Below are positions 52,664-64,000 of a stretch of DNA of 64,000 nt, piece by piece. The DNA is from Epiperipatus broadwayi (lineage: Eukaryota > Onychophora > Udeonychophora > Euonychophora > Peripatidae). The stretch lies in assembly GCA_028023455.1 (NCBI GenBank), contig JAQFVV010012509.1, forward strand, positions 3,156,590-3,220,589, in the 5' to 3' direction. Numbering within the stretch: the stretch's first letter is position 1; each line of letters opens with the position of its first letter. Both the position numbers and the translations under genes were made by a program. Below the pieces are notes generated by a model. It was not told the origin of the DNA. It was given only the letters and a program-made list of their open reading frames with translations, and did no database searches.

Positions 52664-54296
52664 AGAAAGAAAATATTAATCCATATAAGCAATAATAAAT
52701 AAAAATAACTAAGTCTGTTTTAGTTTACTTCTTACTCCTTTTATAGTCATAAATAGAAGAGGACAATTTAATTACAAACTTATATTTCACAAATGTGCAT
52801 GAATTATATATTGTTATAAATATAACTGATTTATAACTATCCAAAATATATTGCTTTACAACTCTATATAAAAACAATGAAACAAATAAAACATTTTACA
52901 ATGTTATATATAAAAAAATTAGGATTAAGAAAGATATTTAAATTTTGTTTTAAAATGATCTAATTTTCTTTTTGGTTAGTTTATATTTATATAATAAACA
53001 AACAAACACACCTATCTTACATTAATCAAATATATAAGTAAATAACTATATATAATAAAACATACGACCTGGTATATTTTCCACAGATTGTTCAATACCC
53101 TTTTCAGGATTATTCAATTAAAACACATTTATTAATATAAACACAATAATAATAATAATAAAATAATAAACTATATGAAATTATAGTTGAGAAGTTCTGA
53201 TACAAGGCAAGACAAAAATCCTTTAAGCAAATATATCTGAAAAAAAAAAAAATTGTTCAAAAAAAAAAAAAAAAAAAACTTTATCCAATAATGAATTCTT
53301 ATAATATTAGTATTTCCACTTTTGTATGAAAATTAACACTATTTTATCTTTTTTGATAAATTAATCCTTTGGTAAACCAAACTACTATGTATTTTACTTT
53401 ATATCCTTTTTTTTAAACCTATTTATGGCAAACATATTTTCTTGTAACATGGAAAACATTTCACATTTCTTCAAACTTTGAGGCAATATTATTCTAAGGT
53501 GTTTAGCCATCCATTATTAAGCTAAAATTAACTATCAACTTTTATATAAAACACTGAATTTTTTTGTCAATCTCGAAACACAGGCTTTTATATACTTTAT
53601 CCCATAAGGAAATATTGAGGTCACTGGCATAGATACTGTTTCCATAGCTTCATTCGATTCTACAATCTTTGTTGTGAAAAATCAAAATTTAACTTGATAA
53701 AGAGTTCATTTTTAATACAGCAGCTTTCAAAGAACTAAAAAGGTCTTTTAAGTCTTCAATGAATAAAGTTTGTAAAATCAAAATAATACAACATACTTGC
53801 AACTTAAAAATACATCTTTTAAAATCATACTTTGAATAAAATATGTTTATTTTAACTATCTATTGAAATAATTATATATATAAAAAATAATTTTTAAATA
53901 TGTATAATTTAGAATTGTTTTAATTTTATAAACAAAAAAACACTTATACACATTAAATAATAATTTACTATTTGTTTATTTGTTTATATATTGTTTGTCT
54001 GTAAATGTATACAATAAAGTAAAATATTAATAAATTAATCTAACACTATGTATTTTAATCTCTCCAATCTTTCTAATAATAAATTAACTTTATTACAATA
54101 TATGATTTAATATACTATCTGTTACATTAAAATTAAACACATCACAAATGTCTTATCATTTTATATTATGCAACACTAGTTATTTATCAATAATGTGAAT
54201 CATTCGATTTTCAAAACAATTGAAAAGTAAATAAACCAACAAAAATTTTTTTTTTAGAAATATAATTCCAAGTTTTAATCTAAACTAAGATGGTAC
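52664..54296. repeat. Long direct duplication, copy 2 (empty Penelope site)
   Basis: It is collinear with 46442-48972 across its whole length apart from small indels and extra A runs (53240-53280). At about 54060-54085 the sequence runs straight through the site where copy 1 carries the Penelope-like insertion. Confidence 0.85.
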
Positions 54297-54379
54297 AATA
54301 TGTGTGTAAATAATTTATTTTTATATGTATAATTATTATTTTAATGAGTACACAAATAACTTCATGGCTTATCAAATAC

Positions 54380-56960
54380 ATTATAAGTCAGGTTTGTCCA
54401 TTTGCTCAACAAACCGAGAGTCCGAGCCAGAGAACCAACAGCTGACCAAGTCAGGATAGTAATATCCTACATCTGATCATATCTCAATTCTCTTATTCGT
54501 GCTTCCAAGTCAACCCATTGCGAATGATATGCCTGAAGTTACACTTGATATCTCTTTATTCATGTTCCAGCAATAGCAAAGCAGTAAAACGTGAGACACC
54601 CCCCCCCCCACAACACATGATATTATATAACTTAACTAGTGATTCATAAAATAATGAGCAAGAATGGAGACTGAGATAAATTTATATTTCATAAATTTAA
54701 TGTAACACTTAATAAGTTATAAAACAAATAAATTATGTACAAATTGCTCATACGCAGGTGAGTAAATACGGTTACAAATAATATAATAAAGCAAATTATA
54801 TATAGTGCTCACACGCAAGTGAGTGGATACTTAGTTTTACAAAGAATATTAATGACTAGTCAGTAAAGGATAATGCAAATTATATATATACTGCTCACAC
54901 ACAGGTGAGTGAATATTTAGATTTACAAATGCTTAATGTGATTATCAACAAACGATAAACAAAGCCAATTATATTTGCTCATGTGCAGGTGAGTGAATTT
55001 TGGACTTACAAACTGTTTAATAAGTTTATGATTTTGCAGAACTGACAATATACTTTTACCATCTTTTATGTCTTAACCTATGCTGTGATCTATAATAGAA
55101 ATCAGTAATAGTTAGAGTGATCAATTTACTGGTAACTGATGGGGATTATATTATTATTTTTACTAAGTTTAAACATAACTTATAACGATATTTGCGTGAT
55201 ATTATATATAATTACTACATAGATAAACGCATTAATTCAGATTCTGAATCGGATCAAAGCCGGTGTTGACTTCTATGGGAGGTTGAACTGATGTTGGGCA
55301 ATCGAACGTCAGATTCTAGGGCGTTACAAACTATAGTATCAGAATATATGTCTTGAATGTGTTCTTAATCGGTTCCCCAGACCAAGCTACTTGCTATAAT
55401 ACGAAGAGGCCCTTTTATTCAAGTGAACGGAACAAAGACTTAACGAGCCCTTGGAATGCTTTGGTTCCTTCAAATAGATGTCACCATTGCCTAAACTTTC
55501 GAGGCATGACTTGACATGGAAACAATCCTGATGTAGGCCGTTATAGGTATAGCAAGAAGTTATGCATATTTATGCTAAATAGCAACACATTCGCTACGCT
55601 AACTTATTTCCTAAATTAATTACGCCAAATCTTAACTTCTATCAGAGGCACTACCACTGGTCAGTTCATAAATAGTATTACTTAAATCACATTACAAGGC
55701 AATAATAAGAATCTGATTTAAGGCTATCCATATAGCTTAATCTCTAAGGAGAATTACAGCAAAATTAAGGATTTACTAAGATTTAAAATATTACCTATAT
55801 GCTGAATAACTCATGGCTAATATTAAGTAAATATTGATTTTTAAATAACTTATGCAAAATATGCGTTTTAAATAACATTTTGCGCATTATAAGTAACTGA
55901 TTCACTCTAGCGTAAATATTAGTTTGATTTCAGAAGGGAGTTTTGCCTATATTTCTTTATATTATAATATTCTAACATAATGGAAAGGAGCTTAATCGCC
56001 CCTCTGATAATTATTAAACCCCACAAAACTCCATTCTGATAAACATAGCATAAATTAATAAACATGAAAAAAAAACTAAATATAGATGGCATAAGAACAA
56101 ATTTCAGAAAACAATCAATAAAGTTATAATTTAAAAATTAAGAATTTGTTGAATGGTTTTATAGAATCTAAATATATATGATTATTTAAAATATTTCTGA
56201 TCAAGCAAGAATTTTGAAAGTGCTCTAAGCTTTGAAGTAAATTTAATATAAACAGTTTAGTTTAACATTTAAATAATATAATTAAATACGAGACTTGATT
56301 AGTTAGTTTAGCTTTTAATTTAGAATTGGTTTAGTAATGAAATTAATGTATTCTGCAGAATGATTTACCGGTAATACTTGGTAGTAAGTCTTTCAAGGCA
56401 TTCTTTACTGTGCGTCTTCTCTATTAAATTGGCTGTGGCTTTTCTAGATTTAAGTCAGGATGCAGCTTTGTATTTTACTTCGGTGGTGGCTTTCCTCCAT
56501 CACTTTGGTCAAGAACTTTCTAGTATTTCAGGTGTAGCTTCTCCATCACTGGGCTCGGGCTGAAGTTAATGTTTTCTTCCATTCTGTAGCAGTTTTCCAT
56601 GAGAGATAGATAGCTGTCTATCATCCCACTAGCCAACAATTCTCACTTTAACAGCTTTGGTAATGGCTTGGTCAGAATTCAACTTGGTCAAAGTAATGCA
56701 GGAACAGCTTTTTAATTATTTTTTAACACTTGTCTTTCAGAAAATGTATATCAGCAGATCTTTGATGGCTACTGCAAGCTTTTTTATATCCTATTTTTGA
56801 CAGTATTGCCCTCCCCCTTTTACTTTCACAACGTCACTTGTTTACTGACTTCAAACTTTGCCTTTAACTAAATGTCCACTTAGTTTTTAATATTTGCCAC
56901 AGCTAAATCTGGAGTTAAAAGCTGTTCCCTTGGGTTTCCCAACTGCACTTAGTATGAATT
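54380..56960. repeat. Large uncharacterised repeat, related to 1500-3560
   Basis: More balanced base composition than the flanks. It shares TTCATGTTCCAGCAATAGCA-type sequence and a G/T-rich end block with the repeat at 1500-3560. It includes the tandem array at 54745-55015. The frame at 56378-56563 is short and without recognised motifs. Class unknown. Confidence 0.35.
54745..55015. repeat. Tandem array of four units with CTCAC..GTGAG palindromes
   Basis: Units start TGCTCAYRYRCARGTGAGT at 54745, 54806, 54892 and 54976, giving periods of 61, 86 and 84 bp. Each unit contains the interrupted palindrome CTCAC(6)GTGAG or a one-base variant, followed by AAATTATAT-rich sequence. Confidence 0.8.
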
Positions 56961-57349
56961 TATGCATGACTGGATTTTCTAATTTGTTTTTGACTATAAT
57001 TTTAAATGAAGTCAATTTTCAGCCAAAATATTATTTTTAGAAGAAATGTTAAAACTTGTAAACAAATTACAGCTTGTGTAATTTTAAACAAACAATAGAA
57101 CTTGAAAATTACTTAAAATGAATATTAAAACTTAAATGAATAATTTTATAAATTTAAACATTATTTTGTTATATATATAAATTCTAACTACACACTGCTA
57201 TGTTTACTTCAGTTTTAACAAACGTAAAGGAATATGTGCGTATATAAATATTTATGACTGCATTTTCATATTATAGTTAACAAGGCAATTATACACGCAC
57301 ATACTCGACAATATTAAAAGCACACTCAAAGTTTTAAATTAAAAAAATA

Positions 57350-58218
57350 CACCTGGGTCTCTTTTTACGCGGACTTATTTAACACAATTTTGAAGTTACG
57401 CGATTCGTGTTTCACAGGAAGTCGATTTCCGATAATGCGATATTACTTTAAATAATAAATTTCGTGCACTTACGTTATATTGAAAGTAATAACACATTAT
57501 TGGAATTCGACTTTCATCTTAGTAATTTCAATATTTTTAGTGCTTTATAATAGTAAGATTTTATGCAATAATGAAATTAAAATCATGATTTCCACATTTT
57601 ATATATACACATATTAAATTTTTCAAGATTATAATGTAAATTTGTTCAAACATTGTGCGTGTTAATTTTGTATTTTAATCACATTCTGTTTTTGCTTTTT
57701 AAAAAAGAACGTAATCAATTATTATTTTCTTATTAATGACACTAGTCATTAACGTGCTCTTAAATTCCAACGAGAGCTAAATGGTTGTATGTCTAGATAT
57801 CGCGAGCTTCGTATACAATTAATAAAATCATCGTCTCAAAGATTAATTACTAATTACGTTGTCACCAGAAAATCATAATAATTAAAACGTGTATAAAAAA
57901 ATGTAAATTACTGTACTGTAAATTATGCATAAAAATATATTATTTTGAATAAAATTAAATATTATAGTTAAAAAAAGTTTGTCTTGTATCAATTTTTTTC
58001 AAATTTGAAATTTTTTATTAGTCATATTTTATTTCCTTATTTTTTTTTGCGCGAATTTTAAAAGTAATTTTACATTGGTGCTTCGCTTTTACGCGAATTT
58101 TGAAAAATCATAGACCGCATCCCCCCTTTTTCAATGTAAGTTACATCTATTTTTGTGCGATTTCGTTTGCGCATGTTTTCTGAGGAACATATCTATCGCG
58201 TAAAACGAGACCCAGGTG
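57350..58218. mobile_element. Tc1/mariner-type (pogo/Tigger-like) non-autonomous element
   Basis: The terminal inverted repeats are CACCTGGGTCTC followed by a TTTTTACGCG-type word on the left, and CGCGTAAAACGAGACCCAGG then TG on the right. TA dinucleotides flank both sides (57348-57349, 58219-58220), as for Tc1/mariner insertions. ACGCGA-type words recur inside near both ends. TTTACGCG subterminal words recall pogo/Tigger ends. The 869-bp interior has no transposase frame. Confidence 0.82.
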
Positions 58219-58224
58219 TATATA

Positions 58225-61140
58225 AGTATGCTAAATAGTCAGAAAAAAAAAATCTAAAAAACTGATGTTTTGCTCTTAAGTGTAATTGTAATTAATTTTA
58301 AGATATTTTATGCTTTAATTAGAAGGATTTTTAATAATGGGCACAAATTTTACATTATAGAAAAATATCGATTAATAAATAAATTCAAGTTTTTCAGTTT
58401 GGAATACATATTGATTACTAATATCATTAGAATTGATTACTAATATCATTAGTCATATCTTTGGAAAAAATCTGGCTTTCTATTTCTTCTTTTGATTGTG
58501 GACTAAAAAAAATATTAAAAGGGAATAAAAAAATTATGATTAAAACAAAAGTATAATAAAATTTTGGAATATCTAAATCCAGACTTAGGTCATATTACAT
58601 TAAAACTATCCATGGTTTCATTTGAACAAATAGGTTATATTGCTATTAACTACTATTTATCTCCATATTTTTGGAATTAATATTCCTTATGTTTACATAT
58701 AGTATTATCATATTTGCTAGAAATATACTCTTTTTTCTCATTAGTTTTTGGTTAAAGATGTCTTATAGAGAGAGAAAGAGAAAAAAACTTATTTGGTTTT
58801 AGAACAATAACGATTTGACTAATCAGAATTTTTTATTCTTCATGTAATTAGATATACAAGATTTGAAAAGTTTACTTTTTGCTACAATTTAAAAAGGAAA
58901 AACAAATGTTTGTTACAAAAACGAATTAGACATTTATTTAAAAAGCTAATTTGTAAGAATCTATTAAAAATCAAAAAATGATAATTAATTCATTAAAGTA
59001 AAAAGGATTACATTATTTTGTAGCTTTTAAAGTATTCAAGAATCATCAAATAAATGACCCAATATTGTGTAAGCATGACAGAACTAGTTATAGAATTAAA
59101 TGAATGAAAAGAAAAAAAAACGTACATGTGAACATAAGACATCAAAACAGAAGTCAGTGTTAGAAAAATATACAAAGCTGATTATGGAAAAATAAGACAG
59201 ATATATATCATTCAATGACTAAATAATGAAATATGAGTGCTCTTTTAGTACGCGATCTCTGCCATTTTGAATTTCAAAAACAACCAAGAACTTTATGTCT
59301 ATTCTAACTCCAGATGGAGCAAAAATATATAAAGTAAAATACAAGTTTTTAAATATAATCACACCAATCTACTGGATAAAGTAAAATATAAATTTTTAAA
59401 TGATAATTCAAATATATAATAATCAATCTAAATAAAATTGAAACAAACAACTAATTATATTTACAATTATTTAATTATCAACCTGGCATTGTGGACAAAT
59501 AATTATTTTTATAATGGATATTTGACCATTGTATATATGACAATTCAAATCAATCCATAAATCACAATTACATTCACATGTATCATATACTGACTTTGAC
59601 TTTTAATTTAATAAAGTATTTTTATTTGAAATACTTCAATACTTGACCGAATTTTAACTATATTTTTTCATGAAAGCAATCAAAATTGCATTTCTTTAGT
59701 GTTGTCTCTAACAATCTTTATAAAGAAATGGATCAACCTCACAAAAAATATATCCACATGCATTACTTTGGGGTGAATTTTGAGATAATAATGTAAGTGG
59801 GATCCACTTCTCAAACAAAAAATATTATTTAGAATTAAAGTTTACTAAAAATAAAAAAAGATAAAAATTTTAAAATGTTATTTATGTAGCTAATTATCAT
59901 AAATTAAAATCTGTTAAACAGGTAAAGAATTTAATAAATATAGATGTGATTATAATGTTAATTGAAAAAATACATCTGGCAAATGCAATAATGGACAAGG
60001 ATGTAAATTTTAACTAAAATAAAAAATGTCATATCAAATAAAGTCATTCTCTTGCAATAATAAACATTATCATCACAATAGGAAGTAAAACCTTTGATTG
60101 TTTTATGACCATGCCATCCTTAAATACAATTTTTCCAAAAATAATTTGATGCTCTATATTTTGTTAAAGATTAAAAAAAATTAATATTTAATTGTTAAAA
60201 AAATAAATAAATTTGAAATTATGTTAATAATTGAAATGGGATTGTTATGAATCTCACAGATTTAGGATATAGATCTAAAATTTAGATGCTAAATTGTATA
60301 AAGAGAATGGCAAACTATCAACAATAGTGATCAAACTTTTTATCACTTAGTATTGCCTAGTTACTTGGACTTTATGCAAAGAACTTAATATATTGCAGTA
60401 AGAAAATGTGATAGATTTACAAGCAATAAAATTGCTTCAGATATGAAAAAAGATCTTTATTATAGTTTAGAATAGTTAATCAAGATTGGATACTAATGCC
60501 AAATCAACCAAATCAGTGTTTTAATAAGGGTTTCTGATATGAATCTAAAATAGAGATGCTAAAATAAATTATTTAATGGCAACCAATAACAAATTAGCGT
60601 ACTATTGGCTAATTACATCACTTGACTTTAGTCAGAGAATTGCGACATACATTAATGAATAGAATGCAAAACTATATTAATATTTTATTCAAATGTCCAA
60701 TTTATTTCATTTTTGCAATTTTTTAAATCTGATTTTTATTATTAAAAAAAATAAACAAGCAATCTTAAGAGAAAAAAAACCTGAAAAAAAAAGCAGGGTT
60801 AGGTGGGAGGGAGATGGAAAAACCAACAGAAAAATAAATAAAAGAAATTTTTAAAAAGACAATACACAGAAAAAATATAGAATAACAGAGAAGAATGAAA
60901 TTAAAATATTGGACAATGTTGAAAGATGCTACTAAACCAGAGATGTTGCAAATAATTTATTATTGTAAAATCTTGAAATAAGATGAATTCACTGAAGAAA
61001 AAAATGAAAATATTCATTAAGTAATAATCTTGCCCAAGTAGATGAACATATTAGCTAATATTATGAGTAATTGCTGAATAATATCTGAATAAATTAGTAA
61101 ATAATACAAAAACAGCTTCTTAATGATAGCATTTCAATAG
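58225..61140. other. AT-rich non-coding DNA with weak local repeats
   Basis: A 22-bp tandem duplication (ATTGATTACTAATATCATTA) lies at 58410-58453. Two diverged direct repeats, with AATCTAAAAT..AGATGCTAAA and TTGGCTAATTAC-type words, lie at about 60255-60420 and 60535-60660. No gene recognised. Confidence 0.5.
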
Positions 61141-61389
61141 TAATTATATATTGGTTATTTCCATCATCTAATATTAAATGTTTTAAGAAAAAATTCAAAA
61201 TTTATTTAAACTTTCCAAATAAATTTAACTGTTAATAATAACAAGCAGCTTAGTATATAATATGTTTCGAGTGGTATTTTCTTTTCTTACTAGCATGATA
61301 ATTGAATCTGAACTTTTAAATACCTGGATATTAAATTTAAGGTTAATACTCTAATTAAGTGACTTATTCTGCCAAAGATGACATTATTT

Positions 61390-62170
61390 CATTTTTTCTT
61401 AAGAGTGAAGTTAATGAATGGATTCCAGACATTATGTATTATCTCATTAGGTTGGACTTATGAGATGATTTGCCATTGTCATGTGAACAGTGTATTGGAA
61501 TTTTCTTCTTAGTACTTCTCTATCCCATATTTTTTTATATTTTCCCAATTGAACATATGTTCATTGATACATACATGGTCTGCTATTTAAGATATCTGTT
61601 TTCTCTTTTCTAGTCATTAGTTTATGCTCTTTCAATTGTTTTTCATTGGTGCAACTAGTCTCACCAAAATATACATTCTTCCACATTCACATAGTATTTC
61701 ATAGATATTACTTTGATAGCAGGTTTTCTTTAGTTTACTATTACTGATATGTATGGATATATTATAGTATCAATAATTATTTTTTCATTTTTTTTTGTAG
61801 TCCATTTAAAGTTTTCTTAATAACAGCTTATGGATAACCATTCTTCGTGAGAGCTTGTTCTATATAGATCTTTTCTTTTTCCAAATAACTCATTTATAAA
61901 TAACTTTTCCTCTGTTCCATAGTGATAGTATAATTCCATGTTTTATGTTTCTGGTGTGATTAAATGTATATGCTAAGTATTTTCCTATGAGTGTGGATTT
62001 TCCGTAAATAATTTTGATTTTGCCACGAGGGAATTTTATCACACAAACATCTAAAAATGCCATTTTTTGTTATTGTTTTGATTCTTTTGTGAATTTAGTT
62101 GAAGGGGATAAATTGATGTGTATTCAGAATGATTATAATAATGCTTCATCATGTAGCCATGCAACAAATA
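61390..62170 (-). pseudogene. Penelope-like reverse transcriptase end plus GIY-YIG, minus copy
   Basis: Reading down the minus strand: HYVDIFVAWLHDEALL (motif C, with one aspartate of YVDD lost), NTHQFIP, GIFRCLCDKIP-type, then a CECGRMYI stretch with a frameshift and RLVAPM-like sequence, then the C-terminal block. It is more complete than locus 1. Many stops. Confidence 0.7.
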
Positions 62171-62379
62171 TATCAACATAGTGAAACCAAACTTATCCAT
62201 CAGCTGTCATTAAAAAAACCTTGGAGACAACAAACATAAACATAAAAAAAAAATAATGGTACGGTAGTGTATACATATAAAGCAGGAGCAACAAACCAAC
62301 TAAAGAAAATCATTAATCAATATAACATCAGAACAGCTTTCTAAAGTCATAACACACTATGAGGAATTCTAACATGCAC

Positions 62380-62700
62380 AAAACCTAAACTTGAAATGCT
62401 GAAAAAGAAACTGCATCTATGAAATACCATGCAAATGAGGCCTGTTACACCACTGAATAGTGATTGAAAAAGCACAAATTGATGATTTAGAAAAGAGAAA
62501 ACAGATCTATCTAAAGTAGCAGATAATGTATGAACCAATGATCATATTTTCGATTGGAAAAATATAAACATATTGGATAGAGGAAAAAGTACAAAGAAGA
62601 AAATTCAAAAAAGGCTGCTCACATGACGATGTTTTAAATAACCCCATCGTGAAGCCACAAATTACCCTTACTTTTAAGAAAAAGTGGAGAAATTAGGAGG
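62380..62700 (+). pseudogene. Penelope-like GIY-YIG remnant, plus copy
   Basis: Plus frames keep KLEMLKKKLHL-type and EIPCK words before the lost core, and further on a VADNVxTNDHIFDWK-like block with stops. Recognised mainly by alignment to the copies at 42.8 and 48.0 kb. Confidence 0.65.
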
Positions 62701-63049
62701 ACCCTCATAAATAAATATATGAAATTTCTACTGACTTGCCTACAGTAGAATAACTATGTTGGTTATAGTGTTATCTTAAATTCAATATTCATAAAATTTA
62801 AAGGTCTCAGTTTGATTTCCATACTAGTATTATCACTGAACTGACCAGCAACATTTGAAGAAGAGAGGATACCACTTGAAACATTGTGTTATATACTATT
62901 CTGTGTGCTATTATTAACAGTTGAAATGTATTTGGAAAGTTTAAATAAAATTTGAATTTTTTCTAAAGACATTCAATAATAGTTCAATATATGATTACTA
63001 TTGAAATGCCATCAACACAAACTTTCAGATAACATTATGAAAAAATATA

Positions 63050-64000
63050 TCTAAAACTGGTCAAAATAGAAAATCAATTAACTTTATGTAAATCTGAAGG
63101 GATTGTTCCTAGGGGCTTAACTTCCAGTGAACTGAGAATACTCAAGAGAGCAAGTGAAGTTCTTGTTACACAAAAAAATCTATGCTCAAACATTTTCTAA
63201 GTTTTAAACCTTGCATTTTATTGGTAATATAGAATATTTTTTTAAAAATAAACTTGCTGATGAAAACTTCACAAGAATTTCTCAAGCAGTAAATTCTAAA
63301 TTATACGGAGAATTAAAAAAATGTCAAAACAACAACAAAACCTTATAAATCTAAATGAGCATATCAAAAGCCATACTATACCAAACAACTATCTTATTTT
63401 TAAACATATGCTGAAATTTCTGTTCTTGAAAGAGGATTAAACTTTGTGATCACACCATCTAATGGTATCCATTCAAAAATTAGATCTAGAGAAAATAGCA
63501 GACATATAAGATTTCAATAACTGAAATAAGGCATTTTCTATGATGAGAGGTAAGCTATTAAATCTCTCAAACTAGACAAATCTATCATCATTCTTCCTGC
63601 TAATAAAGGCAATGCAACAGTTGTAATTGATATAACCAATTATAATGACAAAATAAATGTGCTCATCACAATAGATCCATACAAAAAAAGTGGCAAAAAC
63701 TATGATAGAGTACAGAAACAAAGTTACAAACATTACTCAGAAAGCATCATAGGTACACTTCACTAACTCATAAAAATATATTTCAACAAAATTATTATCT
63801 TTATGATCTATCTAAAATCTGTAAGAAACATGTTCCATTAAGCTCTACTATTAGTTCTAGAAATTCACCATGCCAAAACTTGACAAGATTTCTTCTTAAA
63901 GTTCTTAGTCCTTTGGTATACAAGGTACAGTTCTTTAAACTGGGATTCTAAACACACAGTAAAATTTATCAAAAAAAATAAAATTCAGGAATTGACACAT
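63050..64000 (+). pseudogene. Penelope-like element, N-terminal part, cut by the window edge
   Basis: Plus-strand frames give KSEGIVPRGLTSSELRILKR with ASEVLVTQKN, later FLKED and FVITPSNGIHSK, then KLDKSIIILPANKGNATVVI with DITNYNDK. The last is the LPADKGNATVVMD block that opens the PLE reverse transcriptase. Stops and frameshifts are present. It starts about 20 bp after the pseudo-LTR at 62730-63030, in the same orientation, so it may be the next unit of a tandem PLE array. The rest lies beyond the window. Confidence 0.75.

Larger units (their letters stand above)
61150..63030. mobile_element. Penelope-like element, inverted pair (family B, locus 3)
   Basis: Left pseudo-LTR inverted (about 61150-61380), minus-strand coding remnant (61390-62170), plus-strand coding remnant (about 62380-62700), right pseudo-LTR (about 62730-63030). 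This is the same plan as 42010-43520, with the left copy reaching further into the reverse transcriptase. Diverged and full of stops. Confidence 0.78.

Noticed and set aside
54745-55015. CRISPR-like array
   Set aside because: Spacing is irregular (61-86 bp), spacers are similar to each other, and the context is animal repeat DNA.

Overview
The window looks like part of an invertebrate animal genome. It is very AT-rich (by eye about three quarters A+T), dominated by introns and repeats, and carries one conserved host gene. Four exons on the minus strand (4867-5090, 11371-11475, 16255-16485, 26299-26430) encode most of the catalytic domain of protein phosphatase 1, of the alpha/gamma class. All four have canonical GT..AG borders, and by recollection the exon borders match those of vertebrate PPP1C genes. 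A few residues, such as TMGWGEN and PVAAI, recall arthropod PP1, so a protostome (perhaps an arthropod) is my best guess; this is an inference. The first exon and the C-terminal exon(s) were not found. The gene therefore runs off the left edge, and its first exon is either in the 37 kb to the right and unseen, or outside the window.

Everything else I can support is mobile or repetitive DNA. Left third (1-26 kb, in and around the PP1 introns): a decayed RTE-like LINE on the minus strand (reverse transcriptase 5235-7190, endonuclease 8850-10085) with a fold-back element inserted in it; a second endonuclease fragment (13060-13620); three tRNA-derived SINE copies; a non-autonomous hAT element with an exact 8-bp target duplication; several long fold-back elements; and inverted Penelope-type pseudo-LTRs at 19.4-20.8 kb.

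Middle (27-46 kb): a 250-bp satellite-like array, a striking head-to-head pair of Penelope-like element (PLE) copies with GIY-YIG domains (30719-33394), a LINE tail, a fold-back composite flanked by 15-bp direct repeats (38382-39169), a short hAT-like element, and a second PLE inverted pair (42.0-43.5 kb).

Right third (46-64 kb): a 1.6-kb direct duplication (46442-48972 and 52664-54296) in which only one copy carries a PLE insertion, giving a natural empty/filled site pair; a Gag-like coding remnant; a large uncharacterised repeat related to sequence near 1.5-3.5 kb; a TA-flanked Tc1/mariner-type (pogo/Tigger-like) element; and a third PLE inverted pair running into the N-terminal part of another PLE at the right edge.

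The most interesting theme is the PLE group. At least four loci are built as inverted pairs. Their pseudo-LTRs carry a hammerhead-like core (CTGAAGA, stem, GAAAC), and in one family also a tRNA-like segment with A and B boxes. No bacterial features, CRISPR array or complete novel host gene was recognised.
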